Positions 1 to 18,135 of a stretch of 64,000 bases of DNA are shown piece by piece. Each line of letters begins with the position of its first letter. The stretch's first letter is position 1. Under the pieces are notes generated by a model. The model saw only the letters and a program-made list of their open reading frames with translations, did no database searches and was not told the origin of the DNA. The DNA lies in the NCBI RefSeq assembly GCF_032062135.1, contig NC_092859.1, positions 33,586,311 to 33,650,310 of the forward strand. The letters run 5' to 3'. The translations under genes and the position numbers were made by a program. Origin of the DNA: Pyxicephalus adspersus. Lineage: Eukaryota; Chordata; Amphibia; Anura; Pyxicephalidae.

Positions 1-238
1 TAACGCCCAGGTGGTTAAGCTGATTTTTGTGTTTTTTATTTATTTTATTATTAAAGTTAATTTTTTTTTTTTTTTTTACATGATTGTGTGTTTCAAACTT
101 TATTGTATTCAGGATATCTACTAGACCCTTGTAAGTTACAGGTCTACAATTTAAAAAAAAAAAAAAAATTCATGAAAAACAGTGTACCACTTTTGCTACA
201 GAAATCCAGACATCAGTGAAACGCCCAGGAGGTTAAGT
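1..238 (+). repeat. MITE-type right ends (ACGCCCAG..GGTTAA)
   Basis: The motif acgcccaggtggttaa at 3-18 recurs as acgcccaggaggttaa at 220-235, preceded by a 'ttttgctacagaaatccag' type arm. It is probably the terminal part of two copies of a palindromic frog DNA transposon whose other ends lie upstream. It lies in an rmnd1 intron. Confidence 0.5.
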
Positions 239-1073
239 GACCTTTCATTATTGTATTTATGACAGTTTGATCTGGATCATCTTTTTGTTTCTTTATTCTT
301 ACCTTGCAGGATAGGATTAGTGAAACAATACCTATGACAATTGTAAAAGACTAGTTAAGGTTGGATGGATGAAAGTACATCCACAAGTAAATCTTAGTCG
401 ATTAGCTTATCAAAGTATACCCAGCATCCAGTAACCTATATTTTGCAGAATTCAAAAGGAGCACTTTAAAAACCCATCAGTTTACTGTAGTAGACGTACA
501 ACCATCCATACAATAGTCTTCATCATTTCACACTGAAGTTCTCAGTTACCAGGATAATTTTTCTAGGCTCCCAGCTGATTAAATAGATTGCTGGTAGTCC
601 AAACACAATTTCACCTCTCCTCAGTCAGCCCATAGCTGAACAACAAGCTCTTAAATCATATACAGTATGTGAAAGTAAAGCAAGCAAAACACCAATACAT
701 TCATAGAGAGTGTTGTATGCTCTCTCCTCCTATCAGCATGTTGTCAGCACATAAACATCGCAGCATAACTGATTGACTACTTGTGCTGCTACTTCCTCTG
801 TGAGCTCAGGGATTGCAAGATGCTGATACCAAGTCACAATCAAGCACTCCTTAAAGTCACAATCAAGCACTTTTTACATTTAAAGATATAATACGGTACA
901 TACTTGCAATAATTGGATTTTTTTATCTTCCTGGAGTTTGGATTTAGGGAAAGTTTTGCATCACTTACTAGGCAGTATAGGTCACTTGTTATTTGTTTTT
1001 TTTTTGTAACTAGTAATTGCTTTATGTCCATCAATATTTACAGGTAATCCATACATTTTGTGTGTTTGTGCAG
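239..1073 (+). other. rmnd1: rmnd1 intron, upstream part
   Basis: Intronic, because the next exon begins with a split codon. There is a short duplicated phrase (gtcacaatcaagcactc at about 833 and 856). No further exon of the family is recognised. Confidence 0.7.
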
Positions 1074-6950
<5,877 letters not shown>

Positions 6951-7385
6951 GATCGTCTGTCGGGGTGATCGGTGTAACCCCAAAAGGCACCTTAAAATGG
7001 CTGAAGGTAGCATAATTTCTGAATAGATTTGGACTTAGAAAACCCATGCAATTTATGTTGTTTCTATTTTTCTATCAAAGACTATGGTTATGACCAAATG
7101 AAAAGGATGTCTTTTACTGTATTTTAACTTATTACATAAACATTGACTTCTTCAGTGTTTAGGTAGTTTCATTACTTGTGCTGCATATTTTTTCTTTTTT
7201 TCGTATAGAGTGGTGAAACTTGTGGCACTAAAAGAAAGAAAGACAACCACCATCATGTCCAATAGAAAACATTTTTTTTAATTTAAGAGAACACAGAATG
7301 AATTGATGTTTATAATTGTTTATGTGCTGTGAAAAAAGACCAATCTTTTTATAAATTAAATATAATTTATTGCCTGAAGGCTATG
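6951..7385 (+). other. rmnd1: probable rmnd1 3'UTR
   Basis: This follows directly on the rmnd1 stop. No canonical AATAAA is seen in the first 500 bases. A variant signal ATTAAA lies at about 7355-7360, followed by a T/GT-rich stretch (about 7385-7445), which is the usual arrangement for cleavage near 7380. The exact end is a guess. Confidence 0.35.
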
Positions 7386-7728
7386 TTATATATTTTTGTA
7401 GTTTATTTTGTCATTCCTTGTAAGTGTCTTATTTGTGTTTGTGAAAGGTGTGAGTTTCCACTATATGGAACATTGTGGCTATATTGTTACAAAGTTACAA
7501 TGTTTTATAGTTTTAAGTTTAAAGTTACATTGTACATTTCATATAAAAAGATTTAATTACACATAATCCTAGGCATCGCCCTAAATACAGGCACCGCTGT
7601 TTATCTAAAAACAGATTGTTGTTAAAAAGCATTGCGTGCATAACCATCCTAACACCCTGTCACCAGGATTAGGGATCCTTCAACATTGAGAATGACTGCT
7701 TTTTACACTAGTAGTATTTCTAGGCCAT

Positions 7729-7969
7729 AGGGCTTGATTTATTAAAGCTTTCCAAGACTGGAGAAGATGGACTATTATAGGAAAACCTAGGTAATCAAGC
7801 AAATCTGGAATGGATTCCATAAGAAATAGGTTGGTAATATTTGGCAAATGTTTTCAGTCCTGGACCAGATTCATTTCCCATCTGTTGGATCACCAAGGTT
7901 CTCTAATGATAGTCTATCTTCACCAAACAACATAATATTCTAAGCTGGGATCAGACCTATAAATCAAGC
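7729..7969. mobile_element. MITE family A, diverged copy
   Basis: Left end agggcttgatttattaaagc; right end gacctataaatcaagc. Diverged arms (aagactggagaagat against atcttcacc) flank a centre with the shared ttttcagtcctggacc. Confidence 0.7.
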
Positions 7970-8451
7970 AGGGAAATGGGGACCAAAGGCAGCACTGATG
8001 GATCTCCCCACAGACTTCCAAAAGGTTGAAGAGGTCCTGGGCGCATGCCTACTGACGGTAAGTCCACCTATAAGGTTCTTGTACCAAGCAAGCATTGTTT
8101 CTACCTTATTGTCATTTGGTTTACTTATATCTCAATCCAGAACCCTTTACTTTTTTTAATTACCCCATTCACCTGATTACTTCCAATTTTGGTGGTGGCC
8201 TGAATACCACATTTATTGACAACTGTAAACTTTAATATGTCCTTCAGCGGGCTCTTCCAAGTGGTGTTCCTTCCTCTGGAGGAACCCTGGGTGAAAATGG
8301 CTGCTCTAGAGTGGGGGGCCCTATTCTAGATAATTTTCCCCCAGCATAGAGCATTGTTGTAAGATTCCCCCATACATCCTGTTTTTTTTTTTTTACATCT
8401 TTGGAATACCTATCTTTTTTCCCCTGAACAGCAAAAAGACAGAGGAATAGC
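7970..8451. other. intergenic, no gene seen
   Basis: Unique-looking sequence plus a short family D fragment (gttccttcctctggaggaac at about 8264) and a T run. Confidence 0.6.
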
Positions 8452-8985
8452 GTCATTGTGGTGGGATCTAGTCTCTGTGGGCCATTGTTGTGTGACCCCC
8501 AAATGTCAGTGCGTCATTGTTGTGGGCCCCCCAAGTCTCAGTGTGCAATTGTTCTCTGACCCCCAAGTGTTAGTGCGTTATTGTTATAGGACTTCCATGT
8601 GTCAGTGTGTCATTGTTACAGGACTCCTAGCTGTCAGTGCCTCATTGTTGTGGGACCCCCAAGTCTCAGTATGTCATTGTTCAGGGACTTCCAAATGTCA
8701 TGATTTTATTGTCCTGGGAACCTGACAGTCAGCGTCTCATTGTAGTATGACCTCAGTGTGTTGGTGTGTCATTATACTGGACTCCCAAGTATCAGCATGG
8801 TATCATTCTGAAGCCCCCAAATGTCAGGGTGTCATTTTTCGTGAACTCACAAGTTTCAGCGTATCCTTGTTCTAAACTCCCAAGTGTCACCATGTCATTG
8901 TTCTGTGACCCCCAAAATGTCAGTGTCCTTTTGTTCTGGGACCGTAGATGTGAGTGTGTCATTGTTCTGTGACCCCCATGTGGAA
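8452..8985 (+). repeat. degenerate minisatellite, about 35-base unit, roughly 15 copies
   Basis: The unit is close to gtcattgttctgggaccccc followed by aagtgtcagtgt. Copies vary in length and sequence across 530 bases. The open frames here (for example 8456-8725 and 8766-8972) simply follow the repeat. Confidence 0.85.
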
Positions 8986-11256
8986 CTTTGACTATTTTCT
9001 AGAACTCTCAGTGGCCTGCTTTTCTTTTGTGTGGTGACGCCAAATACCAAATGTTTTAATCCATTTATCAACAGAACTGAAGATAAGGAAGTAAAAAATA
9101 CATATCATCAATACATATCAATTTTCTATAACAACATGTTGTGTTGCATCTTTAGAACAATTCAATTCCCAAGGCAAAATAGAAAATGGCGTTAGATACA
9201 AAAGAGCAGTAAATTATAAATTGCTTGGTTATACATATGATTGGTTCCTGGGGTCTACAGCCTAGAACATGTTCATTTTTTAACCGTCCATGGCTGAGAC
9301 ATGACTGACAACATCAGTACATTACAGAAAAGATTAGGAAAACATTATACATTTTCTATCACAAACTTTTTTTAATTCTTTGTAAGTGATCATCATGATG
9401 AATAAAGATCCCATAGCACAGGAGATTAAAGAATTTCTGCGTGATAAACTCTTCTCTACTATGTGCTGGGACCATCACTGAGAACCCCCCCCCCCCCCCA
9501 TCTTCAGCATGTTGTATGAATTAAGGTGTGTTGTTTCTGGGACAATCAGTATTGGTTCTGGTGTAAGCATGGTGGCCTATGAATCACCTAAACAATGAGG
9601 GCCTTTTGGACAACTTGCATCTTTTGTGTCATGGAAATAATTTAAGATTATGGATAACCATTCCCTGTAAACAATTCCATTTACCGTTCTCGAGCCAAAC
9701 TTTGCCACAAATGTACAAAAATTGGCAGAAGAGACAGAGAAAAAGCGCGAGAGAGAAAAAGTTATCACAGTTTTCGCAGCTGAGATAATTGCCCGCTGGA
9801 TTTTGTCTTCAGTGAATAATCAATATACCATTGTAATTTTGTCTAAATAAATATGATTTATTTCATTCCGTATATTGTATAGAAAAATTCTGCAGGACTT
9901 AGTTGGTACTAATTTTAATGTGCTGCCTTGTGCACATGTTTACTGCAGCTATAACAAAAAACCAGAACTGAGGTCATCTTATTTTTATTAAAGTTCTTAA
10001 TTAGGAAAAAAATCATAGTAATTTTTTAAATTATTTCTTTGTATTAGTGTCTTTTAGATGTGTACAGAGGAAGCACTGGAGCCAAATCAGTCAAATGTTT
10101 CCTTTTATTCAGAAAAGAATAGCATACAGCTCAACCACTAGGAGTCCCCAGAGCTCAAAATACTGTATATTTTGGTACATTATACACTTTAATATAACAA
10201 AATATACACTTTATATAGTGTATATTGTATATATTACTAACACTACTGTATATATTGTATCTTGTATGCTAGCAACCAGTACTTTGTTGAAGCAATACTA
10301 CCATCTTGTGGGCACTTTGCTTATGACAGTTGTACTATACAGATATTCCTATTTAGCACGCAGGAGTGGCTGCCAGGTCTCCAAAACCCCCATAACTAAA
10401 CCACATGTCTACATCCACAGTGTCCAACCAGAACACTATTAGTGAAACCCTTACCTAAATTTTGGATGTGGACTTTAGTCAACCCAAAAGTTTTACCACA
10501 TAAGTGTATGTCCACCCAAAAACTGGAACAGAAAGCTACTAGGAAACCCTAGAAAATCTTTCTTTACTTCCTGTTTATAGGATGCAACAGAAAATTTGTA
10601 AAAATGTCCTCAAAGTAAATACATTTCACAATACACCACTAGCTACACTTACACGGAACCCTGCCTTCCTACCGGTTTATGGTAACCCCATGCGTTTTGA
10701 GTGGTGGGATAAAAGGGGAGGAAAACAGAAAGATAAATACAAGGGACTAGGCCTTCAATGGCTAGGGAAAAGGAAACAGTCACCCCCTACGGACACCCTA
10801 ACCTAGCCCTGACTCTTGACACTATGAATATCCCCTGATGGTGGGAATACTCATACACTGGAACCTAGGCCCTAGTAGCCCTGAATAGCCCTAGGAGTAG
10901 TGACTGGCTTGAGACTACTGGTTCCTTCACTGATGAAAGAACCAGTGTCTCCCTGAGGCCTAGTAACAACAAAAGAACAACAAAACACCAAAAGTAGTTC
11001 AACTTATCCTAATTAGCAAATGGAGGAGCAGGAACCCTGAAGAGGACAACACACCACCTCTTCACATCCCAGAAGTGCATATCAACCACATAGCATGAAG
11101 TGTGAGGCCAGACTAAATGGAGGAGCAGTAATGACCACCAGCTGCAGCTGATACAAGGGGTGTGATCATTACAAACAACAACACAGAAACAAGTAAAAAC
11201 AAAGAGACTGTCAGATAACCTCACGTGAAGCTTGTCACACAGATCTTCTAACTTCA
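8986..11256. other. intergenic, no gene seen
   Basis: Contains a 15-base C run (about 9486), a (caa)-rich segment and repeat-like DNA at 10840-11250. The open frames of 60-131 codons here have no recognisable similarity. Confidence 0.6.
10155..10265. repeat. AT-rich imperfect palindromic tract
   Basis: Repeated tatacactt, agtgtatatt and tgtatatatt words in both orientations. It could form a cruciform and is probably a decayed repeat. Confidence 0.5.
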
Positions 11257-11276
11257 GTCACGGAAGGGACCGTGAC
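11257..11276. repeat. perfect hairpin at a repeat boundary
   Basis: Seven-base arms GTCACGG and CCGTGAC are separated by six bases, immediately 5' of the LINE fragment. The end GGGACCGTGACA resembles the terminus of frog LTR/DNA elements, so this may be the end of a repeat covering roughly 10840-11276. The opposite terminus was not found. Confidence 0.45.
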
Positions 11277-11907
11277 AATACGATCCTTTGACTCTATTAG
11301 AGAGAAATATGAACCTAGACCCACTGAATTTTTTCAATACTTACAAATAAGGCACTATGTTCGAGGAACCCTGAAATACACTAGATCTCTCACGAGTACT
11401 ACCCAATTTGAACGAATTTGTGTTAGGGATCCAGTGGGTAAAGGTTTTCTTTCTGTGGTCTATCGGCCCCTGCTCCTGGCTAACTACTCCCACCCTCTAT
11501 CATATGCATCTAAATCGGGGACAGATATTGGAAGACAGGTGTCCGAGGAACAGTGGTAGCAAATGTGGGACGCTGCAGCACATGGTACCCCCAATGTGCA
11601 GTATCATGAAGCCAACTATAAGCTCCGGCTCCAATGGTACATGGTCCCTACTAGATTGGCGACATACCGCCTGGATTGCTCTGGTAGTTGTTTCTGTGTG
11701 TGTTGGTCGCCAGGCACTCTGTACCACATTTGGTGGCAATGCCCCAAAATCAAGCGGTTCTGGACTGGTGTCTATCAAATTATTTATACTATAGTGGGCA
11801 GAGGTATCCGCAAGGATCCGTTTGAAGCCCTTTTGATGCTACGCCCCCAGGGAAGAGTCAGTTGTGCCTTATGTCCTTTGCACTTACTGCCGCTAAGTAG
11901 ACCCTAG
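11272..11907 (+). pseudogene. LINE ORF2 C-terminal fragment (one in-frame stop)
   Basis: About 211 codons in one frame are interrupted by TAG at 11557. The residues on both sides belong together (SEEQW, stop, QMWDAAAHG). It ends at TAG near 11905, beyond which similarity jumps frame (LVLWHALCGTSGKK). It is inactive for retrotransposition as it stands. Confidence 0.6.
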
Positions 11908-12440
11908 CTAAATCTTGGTGCTCTGGCATGCCCTTTGTGGCACAAGTGGAAAAAAAAGGTATTGTGGTATCTGATCAAGGAAAATATGATGGCTAGACTC
12001 CAGAACCGTCTGCATATTCAGAAAGGTGTGGGATCCATAGATTAAGCACTATATGCCTGCAGATTTTGATAGTTCTCTCCTTACCATATGAGTGGACGGA
12101 TGGTTGATTTCTCTTCTTCCCATTTGTTTTGTTTATGTGCCAGTGTATAATTGGCAATTTTATGGCCACATGGAGTGATATCCGGTCCTCCGCATCCCCC
12201 TCCTCCCCTCTCTTTCCTCCACCTGTTTGTCTTGTCCGGGTTTTTTATTGAATGTGCCTGTACTTGGAGTATAGATAGTTATTCTGCCCTAAGAGGGAAT
12301 GTTTATTAGCGAATTCCAGCTGGGGTTGGGTTTGTTTGCACATATTATTTTCTCTATTACACGGATTCCCCAGATGTTATATTATCTGTTATGTATCCCC
12401 CCGTGTCTAATGAGTCTTAGTAACTCAATTTTTGCAGATA
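11275..12440 (+). mobile_element. decayed 3' end of an L1/Tx1-clade LINE
   Basis: From 11275 a single frame reads like the C-terminal part of LINE ORF2. It runs to 11907 with one in-frame stop (TAG 11557-11559), then continues with frameshifts to about 12045. Recognisable features are a leading segment with REKYEPRPTEFFQYLQIRHY, the pattern LQWYMVPTRLA, and the Cys/His motif GTLYHIWWQCPKIKRFW typical of the ORF2 C-terminus. The AT- and T-rich 12050-12440 is likely the 3'UTR. The reverse transcriptase and endonuclease parts are absent, so the copy is 5'-truncated and dead. Confidence 0.65.
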
Positions 12441-12725
12441 ATGGAAACATAGAATATAGTGAAATTTGACTTCCTAGTACATCTCTAAAAGATGCTGACT
12501 GGTGCAAGTAAATGCGTTTGGCTTACAGAAAGCAAATGCTACAGTCCTGCAGTGGAGAAATGGAAGGAGGCATGACTAAGAAGTCCACACCTGAACCTTT
12601 TTAACTCTTTTGATTTGCTAGACTGGGATCAAACGAATCAGAGTCTCAAAGGGTCTATGTACCAAAGACCTACACTCTGCATGTGTATTTCACCCAGTAT
12701 AGTCTAATAACCTAGAAAGAGACAT

Positions 12726-12958
12726 TGGGCCTGATTTTTTAAAGCTCTTCATAAAGCTCTTCATGACCGGAGAGGATACACTTTCCTCAGTGAAATTGGG
12801 TGACATAGCAAACCGGGAATGGATCTGTTCCAGGACTGAAAACATTCGCTAACAAATAGCAAATAATTTTTAGCAGATCCATTCCAGGTTTGCTGGTTCA
12901 CCCTGCTTCACCGAGTGTATTCTCTCCAGTCTTGGAGAGCTTTGATAAATCAGACCCA
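12726..12958. mobile_element. MITE family A, complete copy
   Basis: Left end gggcctgattttttaaagct with a small internal duplication (ctcttcat twice). Right end ggagagctttgataaatcag. The same central gctaacaaatagcaaat as in the copy at 1780. Confidence 0.82.
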
Positions 12959-13159
12959 TTCTCTCCCAAAAAGTTGTCAAGAACCCTGGAGAAATTTTCT
13001 AGTAGGGCACAAAATAATTTATTGCAGCCTGTAGTGTGTGCGCCCCTCCGATAGCACAATGAGAATGTCACTGCTACTTTTCCAAGGTCATAAATAAGTT
13101 TGAAAAAGGTGCACACCAAGTGGAAAGCTGCCTCAGCATTAAAAAAAACAATTCATGAC

Positions 13160-13400
13160 AAAAACAAAATCAGATCCTATTGCGCAGGAGGGGTATTCAA
13201 ACTTTGTGCCTGTGCAACGGAGCTGTCAGAAAATTGAGTTCTATTGCGCAGCTGCGAAATTCAATTTTGCACCTTTGCAGTAGGACCCAAATTTTTTGTC
13301 AGTCCTATTGCACAAGCACTTAATTGAAATTTGCATTGACACATCTATGGTAGGACCCGATTTTTGTCAAGCCTGCTACACACACGCAAGATTGGATGTC
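13160..13400 (+). repeat. degenerate tandem repeat (TCCTATTGCGCAG)
   Basis: The phrase tcctattgcgcag/ttctattgcgcag/tcctattgcacaa recurs at about 13173, 13230 and 13302, each followed by an aattg..tttgca segment and gtaggaccc. Old tandem or nested repeat. Confidence 0.55.
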
Positions 13401-13550
13401 ATTATGAAAGCGCCAAATAACCCACAGCAAAATGGATTAAGAAGAGAAAAAAAAAAGAGTAAACTGCAATAGAAACTGGTAAAATAGCAGGGTACACAGG
13501 TAAATAAAGTTCCACATATGAGAATAGTCTTTTTCTAACACTAGTTGTGT

Positions 13551-14094
13551 NNNNNNNNNNNNNNNNNNNNNNNNNNNNNNNNNNNNNNNNNNNNNNNNNN
13601 NNNNNNNNNNNNNNNNNNNNNNNNNNNNNNNNNNNNNNNNNNNNNNNNNNNNNNNNNNNNNNNNNNNNNNNNNNNNNNNNNNNNNNNNNNNNNNNNNNNN
13701 NNNNNNNNNNNNNNNNNNNNNNNNNNNNNNNNNNNNNNNNNNNNNNNNNNNNNNNNNNNNNNNNNNNNNNNNNNNNNNNNNNNNNNNNNNNNNNNNNNNN
13801 NNNNNNNNNNNNNNNNNNNNNNNNNNNNNNNNNNNNNNNNNNNNNNNNNNNNNNNNNNNNNNNNNNNNNNNNNNNNNNNNNNNNNNNNNNNNNNNNNNNN
13901 NNNNNNNNNNNNNNNNNNNNNNNNNNNNNNNNNNNNNNNNNNNNNNNNNNNNNNNNNNNNNNNNNNNNNNNNNNNNNNNNNNNNNNNNNNNNNNNNNNNN
14001 NNNNNNNNNNNNNNNNNNNNNNNNNNNNNNNNNNNNNNNNNNNNNNNNNNNNNNNNNNNNNNNNNNNNNNNNNNNNNNNNNNNNNNNNNNNNNN
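13551..14094. other. assembly gap (N run)
   Basis: 544 N characters. Nothing can be said about its content. Neither flank is coding. Confidence 0.99.
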
Positions 14095-14249
14095 TTGTCT
14101 AAAATGTGAATTTGTGAAAAACAACAGGACATTATGTCTTGGTTTTGATGCCATGTTTACTTTTTTCTATTCAAATTTCAATTTGGGATTTTTTAAGTAA
14201 CTAAAATAGACTTGATACATATCTATAAAATGTTACTATTTAACAAATT

Positions 14250-14613
14250 CATGTACACTAAACTCAATGTTTTTACTTTACATAAAAGGGTAAACAACCC
14301 TTTTATATAAAGTTAAAATATTTTTCTTTTAAGTGCAACACCTTTTTTCCTAACTTCATTTTCTTCACTAAGGGGAAAGAGATGCAGATCTCATGGGTGC
14401 GCAGTGAGATCGGGTCTCTTTTTTTTACCCCTTTACAGATGTCACCCGATCTTGCACCTACGCAAGAAGGAAGAAGAAGACCAAAGATGGCGGGATGAAG
14501 AAGAATTCCAGGACTGCGTGGCACCAGATCGAGGTAAGGTACAGCGCGATCAAGGGATCTGCAGGAATAAAGGTAAGTGTGATTTTTTCTTTTTGGTTTA
14601 GTTCCCCTTTAAC
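14250..14613. mobile_element. MITE family B (TTAAAGTGGACCTAAAC type)
   Basis: It shares with the copies at 31412, 44428 and 53580 the left block cataaaagggtaaacaaccc, the central gatctcatgggtgcgcagtg and the right gttccc ctttaac end. Its inner portion contains ggcgggatgaagaagaattc. Confidence 0.65.
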
Positions 14614-14839
14614 ATATAAAAACACTATGTGTTTCACAAACACTCTAAAAAGTTCAACTTCTGTCAATCAACTTCATCAACTTCTGTTGATGCTTGCAAT
14701 AACTAACATTATTTGTAGCTCACAATTTTATGTGGAATGCCAACCAATGCAGTTTTCCATTGTAAGCCCAGACTCTAAACCTTTTCAACACAGGGGATCC
14801 CGTGTTATATTTGTTTAGGTCTTAAGGCCCTGTTATATT

Positions 14840-15032
14840 ATTATATCCACAGCCTACAGTACTTTAGTATGGCGGACAGTAGAAAGAATGCTTTTTACAT
14901 TGCTGGCCTGTGTGAAGAATGTCACACCTAAAAAGATGATTGGTGTTAATTAAACTGACTTAGGAGGCACAAATTGCTCAAGGAACCCCCTAGTAACCTC
15001 TGGAGGAACCCTGGCTGGTTGAGAAACACTAC
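14840..15032 (+). mobile_element. repeat family D (ends in TTGAGAAACACT)
   Basis: It shares with 55058-55267, in the same order: agtatggcgg/agcatggtgg, attgctggcctgtgtgaaga, caaggaacccc, ctggaggaaccctgg and ttgagaaacact. It resembles non-autonomous DNA-transposon remnants. No coding capacity. Confidence 0.65.
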
Positions 15033-18000
15033 CCTAGGTGCTGTGTCTTCAACAATCTGGACTGGCATAAAGTGTGTTGATTGATGAAGGGTTCATTCAA
15101 CCTAAAAGAGCAATCTGGTAGAATATCGTAGGGAAAGGAGGTGCAGAGGCTTTACGGATGGTGGGGGGGGGGTTCTGTGTTCCACATACCGTTCACTCAA
15201 CTAAAAACATTTACTGACTGCAGTAACTCTGTACAGGTTTATTTCTGTAAAGAAGTTCTGTGAAGTGGTTTGGATGTATGTAAGCAGCTTAAAGGAGCTT
15301 TTCTTCTAAGAGTTGTATCTGCTTAGTTCTTTTTTACAGATTTTTATATTTTTCATGATTTACATGCAGACCAAACTATCAGATGACTCATTTTCATTTT
15401 GGATAGATTAGAGAATAATAAGGGCATTGTTTTCTCCTATTTGGAAAGATTTCCTTTCACTCCCTGTCATGTAGACACAACATGAAGTAACAGGAGAAAT
15501 CTTTAAAGTGTAAAAAGTCTCCTCTCACACAATTGTCACCTGAAAAAATATCCCAATACCACTATTCCTTAAAAATTAGGATTTCCCCCTAAATTTTACA
15601 ATTGAGGATAAAAGTCAAAGGACAAATACAGAGGTGGCAGGGACATAGCAGGAAAATCCTTTTCTAATTCCTTAATTAAAAAAGAAGTAAACATTTTTCT
15701 ATGAAAACAATCTGCTGGAAGGTGTTGAAGTGTAAAATACAGGAGTGGTGACCTTGACTGGCAAGGCTGAGGTTTTGTATATGACACCAGCAGTGGTATG
15801 TCTTTACTGCCGTACATCACTGGACGTCAACTGTGCTCCAAAATAGACCTGAAGGAAAAACACTCTGACTTACTTTAGGTGGAAAGACAATAAATTGTCC
15901 CTGGCACTCAATGCTGGAAATGCAGAGAGGAATGTAATGGCTGCTTGAAATAACCTGGAGCAAATTTCTCCCTTATGGGCCAGTTAAGTTTCTGTCAGCT
16001 GTCTGGCTTTGCAGGCAAAATGGCTACCAGCCTACACAATGCTTGAAGGCTTTTCGAATTATCCTATTAGTGGGTGAGGCTCGGAATGCCTTTTATATCC
16101 GGCTATCATTCTCATCTGAAGGCATAACTGGAAAAAGATTTATATTTTGTTTGTGGGTAGATGCCAACTGGTTATCACCCTACCCTTCCTATGCCATGCA
16201 GGAAATGCCATGACAAGATCCACACCCTGACGCTGGCCTGATTGTCGCCTCATATTACCTAAAGCAATGACAATGGTGGACAGTTATAATATTTTGTGTA
16301 CACTGTGACTTTTGCAGCCACTGAATGACTGAAATTTGACAGAGCAAAGAAATACTTATATATTTGGCTATAAGGGCAACAATTAGATTTTGAAATCTGG
16401 TGAGACAACAAATTCCTGTTATAAATTACATTATTCTCAGATAGCTGTATGTAATACATAATACCTTTATGGAGAGAAGGAGGTGTTCTGTAGCCCTAAA
16501 ACACTTCCTGTACTATGGAAACAACTCTGCCCTCCATAGAGACAGTACAGGGAGTGAGTGTTGTCACCCTAAAACTTGAAGAAATAGGAAGGAAGAGTGG
16601 GTAGCTTTTCAAGGGGATGCAGTGAGCTGGAATGCTATGCATTTGAGCCCCCACTAAATTTGTCCAGTGCCCCCTTTTGTCTAAAACAGTTCCTGAAGCT
16701 GCAGTTTTTCTGCACACTCGCCCAGCCAACATCTGCATCCCCTGGCCTCGTGTCCCCAATGCTCACATGTCGGAGATGTGAGTTTCTATGGTCTAGAAAT
16801 GTTTCAGGCAGCAATAAAAAATTAGACCAACCAAGAAGGTCCTTAATAACCTTACCTGCCTGATCGCAATTTTATAATTACAGACAACTGTCCCCATATC
16901 GTCACAGGCTCTGCCATATTCTTTTTTTCTCCTTTTCCTGCTTTTGATCTTTAGCCATAAAGTTTGGCTGGGCCTTGAAGACATAACTTTAGTCCTGGCA
17001 GCCACAGGGAAAGCTGGGATGCGCCTATGCTGAGCTGCAAACACAGAGCTCAAGGACAGAAGAAGACAGTTATAAGGCAGGTAGAACCTATTGCTGAATT
17101 GACATTCCATGTCCCTTTCTGCAATAAAGCCCTGCCTGGTCCCAAATTTGGAAAGTAAACCTAATTTAAGTGCTTTTAACTCAGCAGCTATTTTTCCAGA
17201 ATTCTGACCCCACTTCCTACTTTACAAACACCCACTAGAGGGGAAATTCTAAATCCTTGCAAATTTTTTGCAATGTTAAAAATGGCACAACCAATCATTT
17301 TAAAATGCAACATCACACCAATTATTTTTTTATAGCTAAACGTTACTTTATTGGCTCAGGATATGTGAACATACCAGTTTACCTTTAGAAGCAGAATGTT
17401 AAACAATAATGGATGTATTTTTAGAGAAGGGTTTCTTGGTATGTGGTCTTCAACATATAGCTTTACAGTTATAATTAATGCTGCTAATTAGTCGTCAAGG
17501 TCACAGTTGGGTGAGTGGCTCAGCAGTTGCAGCTTGGGGTGATGAATCAGTTACTGGCCATTGTGTAAACATTTCAGATATGTATGTCGGGTGCATTAAA
17601 TGACATGTGTCAGGATGGAAGGTTACTGCCGTTCTGGCAGCTGGCAATGGAATTTGTCACATTTATAAAATCTGCTTTTAATAGAGAACTTTTACATCAG
17701 AGTCAAGTAGCATTGAGCTAGGAGTAATGCTGGGACTTATAGTTGCCAGAAGAAGAAGGAGATACAAGTCTCCAGAGAGGCTTTATGAACCTTTATTCCA
17801 TCCCCAATGGATCCCTATTAAATGTACAGCACTGCATAAAATAAATACTGTTTAATAATAATAATTATTTAGGATTTTAGTATGCAATGTCAGTAAGTCC
17901 TGAATTAGATGAGAAGTATGTTAAAGAATGGTAAAAAAAAACAAAAACAAATTAATGTTTGGTATTACTAGCTAATAGCAGTTAGTCTATGTTCACACTT

Positions 18001-18135
18001 ACGTCTTTCTTATGCCAGGGAACCGCTGCCTCTGCATGCTACATGCAGATTCCTACAGTGGCAACCCAATACATAATGAATAGGGGCTGCAATGAGCAGT
18101 ACCAGTACTGGTACCACTTACTGCCACCAGGTCCT
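15033..18135. other. intergenic, no gene seen
   Basis: Apart from a G run (15165), the family G fragment at 16719 and an (aat)-rich end at about 17850, nothing identifiable. The open frames are short and unlike known proteins. Confidence 0.6.
16719..16778 (+). repeat. fragment shared with the interior of MITE family G
   Basis: About 60 bases (cgcccagccaacatctgcat, then cccctggcctcgtgtcccca) nearly match 18273-18333. It is a displaced piece of the same element without recognisable ends. Confidence 0.6.

Noticed and set aside
8456..8972. Cys-rich open frames of 89 and 68 codons
   Set aside because: They are periodic translations of the 35-base minisatellite.
10047..10442. 131-codon open frame
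   Set aside because: It runs through an AT-rich palindromic tract (IYIVYIVYI-like residues) and matches no family.
13402..14200. Open frames of about 185-250 codons across the first N run
   Set aside because: They consist almost wholly of undetermined bases. The same applies to frames over 22434-23165 and 24154-24960.
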